10,294 nt of DNA from Actinomycetes bacterium. Its GTDB lineage: Bacteria > Actinomycetota > Actinomycetes > Actinomycetales > Dermatophilaceae. The DNA lies in NCBI GenBank assembly GCA_023389095.1, contig JAEWFB010000547.1:1-10294 (forward strand), in the 5' to 3' direction. A program made the translations under genes and the position numbers. Under the pieces are notes generated by a model. It worked only from the letters and a program-made list of their open reading frames with translations, searched no databases and was not told where the DNA came from. Positions 5,829 through 10,294 of the stretch are shown in pieces; the first letter of the stretch is position 1, and every line of letters starts with the position of its first letter.

Positions 5829-5842
5829 TAGGCTGTCGGATC
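5829..5842 (+). promoter_or_regulatory. Candidate -10 element directing leaderless prfB transcription
   Basis: TAGGCT (5829-5834) fits the actinobacterial TANNNT -10. It ends 8 bases before the GTG start of prfB at 5843, so a normal start of transcription would fall at or next to that GTG. No Shine-Dalgarno precedes the start. No obvious -35 is seen. Leaderless translation is inferred from this spacing. Confidence 0.5.
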
Positions 5843-6961
5843 GTGGCTGTTGACTTCACGCAAGAGATCAAGGACCTGCGCGCGACGATGGACTCCGTGC
5901 GTGGGGTCACCGACCTCGACGCGCTCGGGACGAAGATCGCCGAGCTCGAGCAGCAGGCCGCCGCCCCCGACCTGTGGGACGACCCCGACTCGGCGCAACA
6001 GGTCACGAGCGCGCTCTCGCGGGCCAACTCCGAGCGCGACCGCGTCACCGGGATGGACAGCCGCATCGACGACCTGGAGGTCCTCGTCGAGATGGGCCAG
6101 GAGGAGGGCGACGCGGACACCCTCGCCGAGGCCGAGCGTGAGCTCACCTCGCTGCGCAAGGATGTCGGCGAGCTCGAGGTGCGCACCCTGCTCGCCGGCG
6201 AGTACGACGAGCGCGAGGCCGTCGTGACGATCCGCGCCGGCGCCGGTGGCGTCGACGCCGCCGACTTCGCCGAGATGCTCATGCGCATGTACCTGCGCTG
6301 GGCCGAGCGCCACGGCTACCCGACCAAGGTCATGGACACCTCCTACGCGGAGGAGGCCGGCCTCAAGTCGGCGACCTTCGAGGTCAACGTGCCCTACGCC
6401 TTCGGCCACCTGTCCGTCGAGGGCGGCACCCACCGCCTCGTGCGGATCAGCCCGTTCGACAACCAGGGCCGGCGCCAGACGAGCTTCGCCGCCGTCGAGG
6501 TCATCCCGCTCATCGAGAGCGACGACTCGGTCGACATCCCCGAGAACGAGATCAAGGTCGACGTCTTCCGCAGCTCCGGACCCGGCGGCCAGAGCGTCAA
6601 CACGACCGACTCCGCCGTGCGCATGACGCACATCCCCACCGGCATCGTCGTGTCGATGCAGAACGAGAAGAGCCAGATCCAGAACCGTGCGGCGGCCCTC
6701 CGGGTGCTCCAGTCGCGCCTGCTGCTGCAGCGCAAGGCGGAGGAGGCCGCGGCGAAGAAGGAGCTCGCGGGCGACATCAAGGCCAGCTGGGGTGACCAGA
6801 TGCGCTCCTACGTGCTCAACCCGTACCAGATGGTCAAGGACCTGCGCACCGAGCAGGAGACCGGCAACCCGACGGCCGTCTTCGACGGCGACATCGACGC
6901 CTTCATCGAGGCGGGCATCCGCTGGCAGATCGCCCAGAAGAAGGCCGACGCCGACGCGTGA
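5843..6961 (+). CDS. prfB: Peptide chain release factor 2 (RF2)
   Basis: This 372-residue protein is the class I release factor that reads UGA and UAA stop codons and triggers peptidyl-tRNA hydrolysis. The GTG at 5843 gives the start VAVDFTQEIKDLRATMDSVR and a normal RF2 length. The frame is open upstream to 5648, but that lies in the preceding terminator and repeat. The N-terminal helical domain (about 1-110) is followed by the PCRF region (RAGAGGVDAADFAEMLMRMY). The anticodon-like tripeptide Ser-Pro-Phe is at 203-205 (6449-6457), diagnostic of RF2 over RF1. The catalytic GGQ is at 248-250 (6584-6592) in SSGPGGQSVNTTDSAVR. There is no in-frame TGA or programmed +1 frameshift near codon 25, unlike E. 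coli. Stop TGA 6959-6961. The prfB-ftsE-ftsX neighbourhood is typical of actinobacteria. Confidence 0.97.
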   Translation: MAVDFTQEIKDLRATMDSVRGVTDLDALGTKIAELEQQAAAPDLWDDPDSAQQVTSALSRANSERDRVTGMDSRIDDLEVLVEMGQEEGDADTLAEAERELTSLRKDVGELEVRTLLAGEYDEREAVVTIRAGAGGVDAADFAEMLMRMYLRWAERHGYPTKVMDTSYAEEAGLKSATFEVNVPYAFGHLSVEGGTHRLVRISPFDNQGRRQTSFAAVEVIPLIESDDSVDIPENEIKVDVFRSSGPGGQSVNTTDSAVRMTHIPTGIVVSMQNEKSQIQNRAAALRVLQSRLLLQRKAEEAAAKKELAGDIKASWGDQMRSYVLNPYQMVKDLRTEQETGNPTAVFDGDIDAFIEAGIRWQIAQKKADADA

Positions 6962-7143
6962 CCCGCGGCCCGGCCCCGGCGCGCCACGCCCGGTGAGCCC
7001 GGGTGCCCGGTTTGGGGCCCTTGCGCCCGTAGCCTCGGAGTCGGCCCAGCCATGCCCTCGTGCCTCCGGTCCCCGACGGGAGCGCGTACGCCGGCAGCCG
7101 GGTCGCCGCCAGCCGCAGTCCCGCAGGAGCCGAGGCCCGATCG
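6962..7143 (+). promoter_or_regulatory. prfB-ftsE intergenic region with candidate ftsE promoter
   Basis: This 182-base region is non-coding. TAGCCT (7030-7035) matches the TANNNT -10 pattern and would give an untranslated leader of about 100 bases. TTGGGG (7012-7017) is the nearest -35-like word, but at 12 bp it is too close. A short CCCGG/CCGGG hairpin (6989-7003) is too weak to call a terminator. GAGG (7132-7135) sits 8 bases before the ATG at 7144, with AGGAG a little further up (7125-7129), so this is the likely ribosome-binding region. Confidence 0.4.
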
Positions 7144-8073
7144 ATGATCCTCTTCGAGAACGTCACGAAGACCTACCCGCGGACCACGCGCCCCGCCCTC
7201 GACGCCGTGAGCCTCGAGGTGCAGCGCGGTGAGTTCGTCTTCGTCGTGGGCCAGTCCGGCTCGGGCAAGTCCACGATGATGCAGCTCGTCATGAAGGAGC
7301 AGGACCCCACCGCGGGCCGCATCCTCGTGGCCGGCCGCGAGCTCGACCGGCTGCCGGACCGCAAGGTGCCGGCGCTGCGCCGCGAGATCGGCTGCGTGTT
7401 CCAGGACTTCCGGCTCCTGCCGAACAAGACGGTCTTCCAGAACGTCGCCTACGCGCTGCAGGTGCTCGGCGCCGGCCGGTCGCGCATCCGCCAGATCGTC
7501 CCGGAGACCCTCGACCTCGTGGGGCTGTCGGGCATGGAGAAGCGCCTGCCGCACCAGCTCTCCGGCGGTGAGCAGCAGCGGGTGGCCATCGCCCGGGCGT
7601 TCGTCAACCGGCCGGCGATCCTGCTGGCCGACGAGCCCACCGGAAACCTCGACCCCGACACCAGCCTCGGCATCGTCCAGCTGCTCGACCGGATCAACCG
7701 GGTCGGCACGACGGTCGTCATGGCCACCCACGACACCGTCACCGTCGATGCCATGCGCAAGCGCGTCATCCGGCTCAAGGACGGCGTCCTCGTCAGCGAC
7801 ATCGAGGCCAGCGACTACACGACGGGCAGCCTGCCGCGCGTCCGGCTCGACGAGGGTGCCCGCGCCCCCCAGGCCGCCGCGTCGGCGCCGGCGGAGCCGG
7901 ACGTCGCGGACGGCTGGGACGACGCCGACCCCGCCGCCTACGACGACCCGGACGACCACGGGGACGACGGCGACGACGGCGGTCTGCCGCCGATCGGTCG
8001 CGACGCCGACGACCCGCGCGGTCGCAGCGGGATCTTCAGGCGGCAGAAGACCGTCCACACGAGCGAGCGCTGA
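7144..8073 (+). CDS. ftsE: Cell division ATP-binding protein FtsE with acidic C-terminal extension
   Basis: This 309-residue ABC ATPase is the cytoplasmic partner of FtsX in the FtsEX complex, which controls septal peptidoglycan hydrolases. ATG 7144 gives the conserved FtsE start MILFENVTKTYP. The frame is open from about 7060, but that part is non-homologous leader. Motifs: Walker A GQSGSGKST (36-44), Q-loop Gln87 in CVFQDFRLL, signature LSGGEQQ (139-145), Walker B ILLADE (159-164), H-loop His196. The core ends near residue 224, where typical FtsE proteins stop. A tail of about 80 residues follows: Ala/Pro-rich, then very Asp-rich at about 256-290, ending in a basic RRQKTVHTSER-type end. The tail is in frame, with no sign of frameshift. 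Only 12 bases separate it from ftsX. Confidence 0.97.
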   Translation: MILFENVTKTYPRTTRPALDAVSLEVQRGEFVFVVGQSGSGKSTMMQLVMKEQDPTAGRILVAGRELDRLPDRKVPALRREIGCVFQDFRLLPNKTVFQNVAYALQVLGAGRSRIRQIVPETLDLVGLSGMEKRLPHQLSGGEQQRVAIARAFVNRPAILLADEPTGNLDPDTSLGIVQLLDRINRVGTTVVMATHDTVTVDAMRKRVIRLKDGVLVSDIEASDYTTGSLPRVRLDEGARAPQAAASAPAEPDVADGWDDADPAAYDDPDDHGDDGDDGGLPPIGRDADDPRGRSGIFRRQKTVHTSER

Positions 8074-8075
8074 GC

Positions 8076-8080
8076 GAGGA
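8076..8080 (+). promoter_or_regulatory. Shine-Dalgarno of ftsX
   Basis: GAGGA in the 12-base ftsE-ftsX gap, 5 bases before the ATG at 8086. It fixes the ftsX start. Confidence 0.75.
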
Positions 8081-8085
8081 CGACG

Positions 8086-8991
8086 ATGAGGATCCAGTTC
8101 CTGCTCGGTGAGATCGCCAACGGCCTGCGGCGCAACCTGTCGATGGCGGTGTCGGTCGTCATCGTCACGATGATCTCGATGTACCTGCTCGGCCTGGGCC
8201 TGATGGGCCAGCGCCAGGTCGACACCATGAAGGACTACTGGTACGACAAGGTCCAGGTCACCGTCCTGCTCTGCGCCGAGAAGACGCGCTACACCAACTG
8301 TGCCGGCGAGGCCACGACCGACGCCCAGCGCCAGGCGATCAAGGGCGAGCTCGAGGCGCTCAAGCCGACCGTCAAGGAGATCTTCTACGAGTCGCGCGAC
8401 GAGGCCTTCCAGCGCTTCAAGGACACGTACAAGAACTCGCCACTGGCGCGCGCGGGGGAGTCGTACTTCGCCGACTCCTACCGGGTCAACCTCAACGACC
8501 CCGGCAAGTTCGACGTCGTCGCGAGCTCGATCAAGGGCATGCCGGGGGTGGCCGACGTCCAGGACCAGAAGAAGCTCCTCGAGAAGTTCTTCACCTTCAT
8601 GAACACCGTCTCGTGGGCGGCCATCGCGCTGTCCTCGCTCATGGTCCTCGCGGCCGTCATGCTCATCTCGACGACGATCCGCCAGACGGCCTTCAGCCGT
8701 CGGCGCGAGACCGGCATCATGCGCCTCGTCGGGGCCTCGAACTTCACGATCCGCTTCCCCTTCGTCATGGAGACGGTGCTCGCGAGCGTCTTCGGCGCCG
8801 TCCTCGCGATGGGGATGCTGTGGGCCACGGTGCGCTACGGCGTCGTCGGGTTCCTCTCGACGACCCTCACCGACACCGCCTTCATCGGCGTGGCCGACGT
8901 CTTCTACGTGGCCCCGTTCATCGTCGTCGGCGTCATCGGGCTGTCCACGGTCACCTCCTGGGTCACGCTGCGCCGGTACCTGCGGGTCTGA
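8086..8991 (+). CDS. ftsX: Cell division protein FtsX
   Basis: This 301-residue permease-like protein is the membrane half of FtsEX. It does not transport a known substrate but passes ATPase-driven movements to a hydrolase outside the cell. ATG 8086 has GAGGA 5 bases upstream. The N-terminus MRIQFLLGEIANGLRRNLSM is typical. Predicted membrane helices: about 20-42, 174-197, 224-248 and 272-293. The large outer loop (about 43-170) has the usual segments EIFYESRDEAFQRFKDTYK and SYRVNLNDPGKFDVV, ending with GMPGVADVQDQKKLLEKFF. Two cysteines, Cys63 and Cys72, lie just outside the first helix and could form a disulfide. The cytoplasmic RRRETGIMRLVGASN (206-219, with flanking Arg) is conserved in the family. 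The next gene encodes the likely regulated hydrolase. Confidence 0.97.
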   Translation: MRIQFLLGEIANGLRRNLSMAVSVVIVTMISMYLLGLGLMGQRQVDTMKDYWYDKVQVTVLLCAEKTRYTNCAGEATTDAQRQAIKGELEALKPTVKEIFYESRDEAFQRFKDTYKNSPLARAGESYFADSYRVNLNDPGKFDVVASSIKGMPGVADVQDQKKLLEKFFTFMNTVSWAAIALSSLMVLAAVMLISTTIRQTAFSRRRETGIMRLVGASNFTIRFPFVMETVLASVFGAVLAMGMLWATVRYGVVGFLSTTLTDTAFIGVADVFYVAPFIVVGVIGLSTVTSWVTLRRYLRV

Positions 8992-9068
8992 AGCCGGGGA
9001 GACCGGCGCCGACGCGCGCCTGTGCGTTTTGCCCGATCTCTCCCCAACGCCCGTGGCCTGTGGTACCA
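8992..9068 (+). promoter_or_regulatory. ftsX-M23 intergenic region
   Basis: These 77 non-coding bases contain GGGGAGA (8996-9002) and its complement TCTCCCC (9039-9045), a possible long-loop hairpin. They also contain GCGTTTTGCCC (9024-9034; reverse complement GGGCAAAACGC). An 8-bp palindrome TGGTACCA (9061-9068) abuts the ATG at 9069; it includes TGGTACC, which could be an extended -10. No Shine-Dalgarno precedes 9069. A promoter here is possible but unproven. Confidence 0.3.
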
Positions 9069-10294
9069 ATGAAACTTATGTGGCTCAGGAGGCGTTTCGC
9101 GAAGGTGCCTGCCGCGACCAAGCTGACCGCTGCCGGGCTTGTCGTCGCGTGCTCGGTCTCGCTCGGCAGTGCGCTCGTCGCGCGCGCGGACTCGGTCAGC
9201 GACCAGAAGAAGCGCAACGACCAGAAGGTCGCGGCCCTCGGTCAGCAGCTCGAGGGCACGAACGCGAAGCTCGCGGGTGCCTACGTCAACCTCCAGCGCA
9301 CGAACGCCGCGCTGCCGGTGGCCCAGCAGCGGGTCACCGCCGCCCTCTCCGCACAGGCCCAGGCCGTCACGGCCCAGCAGGCCGCCGAGAGCACGGAGCA
9401 GCGTGCCATCGCCGCCGAGGCCGCGGCCCGCGCCCACAACGACGAGGTCGCCCAGAAGCTGGCGGTCGCCCAGGCCAACGCCTCGCGCGCGACCGAGCAG
9501 CTGTCGAAGAGCTCGACCCAGCTGACGACGAGCCAGGACGCCCTCGACGCCTACGCGGCCGAGGTCTTCCAGGGCTCGGACCAGCAGTCCCAGCTCGGCC
9601 TCGTGTTCGGGGCCACGTCGCCGCAGGACTTCGCCGACAAGCTCGTCATGGCCGACACCGCGTCGTCGGTGGCGAGCGACACCATCGACTCGCTCGCCGC
9701 GATGACGGCCGACAACACGTCCACGCAGGCGTACCTGACCGCGGTCCGCGGCGAGATCGCCGACCTCAAGCGCCAGGCCGAGGCGGCCCTGAACAACGCG
9801 GAGGCCGCCTCGGCGGCGGCCACCCAGGCGCGCAACCAGGCCGTCGTCGCGAAGAACAACGCCGTCACGGCGTCCCAGAACGCCGCGGCGGCCAAGGCCA
9901 GCCTCGACTCGCTCAAGCAGAAGCAGGTGGCCTACGCCGCCGACCTCAAGGCCCAGCAGGCCAGCGAGGCCTCGGACCTCGCCGACGCCCAGGCCGAGTC
10001 CGCCCGCCTGCAGGCGATCCTCGTCGAGCAGGCCCGGCAGGCGAGGATCCGCGAGCAGCAGCGCATCGCCAAGCTGCGTGCCGAGCGCGCGGCGAAGATC
10101 CGCGCCGAGCAGGCCAAGGCGGCCGCGGCCAGGAAGCGCGGTCAGCACTACGTGCCCCAGGTGCCGCCGCCGGTCAGCACCGGTGACTCGACGCCGTCGA
10201 ACTACCTGAGCTACCCGGCCAACGGCCCGACGACCTCCGGCTTCGGGATGCGCTGGCACCCGATCCTGCACAAGTGGATGCTCCACGACGGCCT
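9069..10294 (+). CDS. Exported coiled-coil M23-family peptidoglycan endopeptidase (3' end outside window)
   Basis: The frame is open for 408 codons to the window edge. The first 40 residues look like an export signal: MKLMWLRRRFAK, a hydrophobic stretch, then ALVARA with cleavage likely before Asp41. RRRFAK resembles the Tat consensus RRxFxK. A long Ala/Gln/Lys-rich coiled-coil region covers about 44-345 and includes FGATSPQDFADKLVMADTAS, the segment typical of the helical domains of EnvC, PcsB and RipC-type activated hydrolases. An M23 (LytM) domain begins near residue 378 with TSGFGMRWHPILHKWMLHDGL. His405 starts the HxxxD zinc motif, whose Asp falls just past the window. Start alternatives are ATG 9078 and GTG 9105 (AGGAGG at 9087-9092, 12 bases upstream). 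Position after ftsEX suggests an FtsEX-controlled septal hydrolase. Confidence 0.9.
   Translation, partial: MKLMWLRRRFAKVPAATKLTAAGLVVACSVSLGSALVARADSVSDQKKRNDQKVAALGQQLEGTNAKLAGAYVNLQRTNAALPVAQQRVTAALSAQAQAVTAQQAAESTEQRAIAAEAAARAHNDEVAQKLAVAQANASRATEQLSKSSTQLTTSQDALDAYAAEVFQGSDQQSQLGLVFGATSPQDFADKLVMADTASSVASDTIDSLAAMTADNTSTQAYLTAVRGEIADLKRQAEAALNNAEAASAAATQARNQAVVAKNNAVTASQNAAAAKASLDSLKQKQVAYAADLKAQQASEASDLADAQAESARLQAILVEQARQARIREQQRIAKLRAERAAKIRAEQAKAAAARKRGQHYVPQVPPPVSTGDSTPSNYLSYPANGPTTSGFGMRWHPILHKWMLHDG

Noticed and set aside
5648..5842. Upstream start for prfB at 5648
   Set aside because: The added residues would be translated from the metalloprotease 3' end, the hairpin and the C-rich repeat. 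RF2 homology begins at about 5843.
7060..7143. Upstream start for ftsE at 7060
   Set aside because: The extra N-terminus has no FtsE similarity. The family starts at the MILFENV segment encoded from 7144.
6808..9069. A 753-codon open frame on the minus strand across prfB, ftsE and ftsX
   Set aside because: It is antisense to three unmistakable genes and its translation is a low-complexity Asp/Arg/Val/Gly mixture typical of the complement of high-GC coding DNA. No motif is visible.
8904..10286. A 460-codon open frame on the minus strand across the M23 gene
   Set aside because: Leu/Gly/Arg/Val-rich shadow of the coiled-coil gene, with no domain. The + strand frame has a signal peptide and an M23 motif.
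1..10294. tRNA, rRNA, insertion sequence or integrase
   Set aside because: I looked for tRNA-like arms with the TTCGA-type loop, terminal inverted repeats and transposase/recombinase motifs and saw none. All sizeable frames are accounted for.

Overview
The window is very GC-rich, densely packed, and has every recognisable gene on the + strand. Codon use and gene content (an actinobacterial TadA/TadB/TadC-TadE pilus cluster and a prfB-ftsE-ftsX-M23 peptidase block) point to a high-GC Gram-positive actinomycete. A Micrococcales member, perhaps Intrasporangiaceae-like, is my best guess, but that family-level placement is inference.

Region 1 (about 1-4272) is a Tad (type IVb) pilus assembly operon. 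In order it holds the 3' part of the TadA/CpaF-type secretion ATPase, two T2SSF-type inner-membrane platform proteins (TadB-like, TadC-like), a 71-residue Flp-pilin-like protein, two TadE-like pseudopilins and a TadG/Tad-like N-anchored protein. Five of the six gene junctions are 4-base stop/start overlaps. The pilin-like gene alone has a 61-base gap and its own Shine-Dalgarno. No secretin is present, as expected for a monoderm. A prepilin peptidase and TadZ are not seen and may lie upstream.

Region 2 (about 4273-5842) is a small accessory segment with two independent genes for exported proteins. One is a 150-residue lamin-tail-domain protein and the other a 182-residue matrixin-like zinc metalloprotease. 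Each has a signal peptide, a good Shine-Dalgarno and a leader of 100-240 bases containing an unusually A-rich patch. It ends in a perfect 14-bp inverted repeat and a C-rich tandem repeat.

Region 3 (about 5829-10294) is a conserved housekeeping block: prfB (peptide release factor 2, apparently leaderless, no programmed frameshift), ftsE, ftsX, and the 5' part of an exported coiled-coil M23 peptidase. FtsE (ATPase) and FtsX (membrane subunit with an outer loop) probably form the transporter-like complex that allosterically switches on the coiled-coil peptidoglycan hydrolase encoded next to them, as known for EnvC, PcsB and RipC. FtsE carries an unusual, very acidic C-terminal extension. The M23 gene runs off the end of the window just as the catalytic domain begins.

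I do not see a clearly new biological system. The points most worth a second look are the FtsE acidic tail, an SLG tandem repeat in a prepilin leader, departures from the Glu+5 prepilin rule, a CAAAACG motif found only upstream of the three non-Tad exported-protein genes, and a Tat-like signal on the M23 hydrolase.
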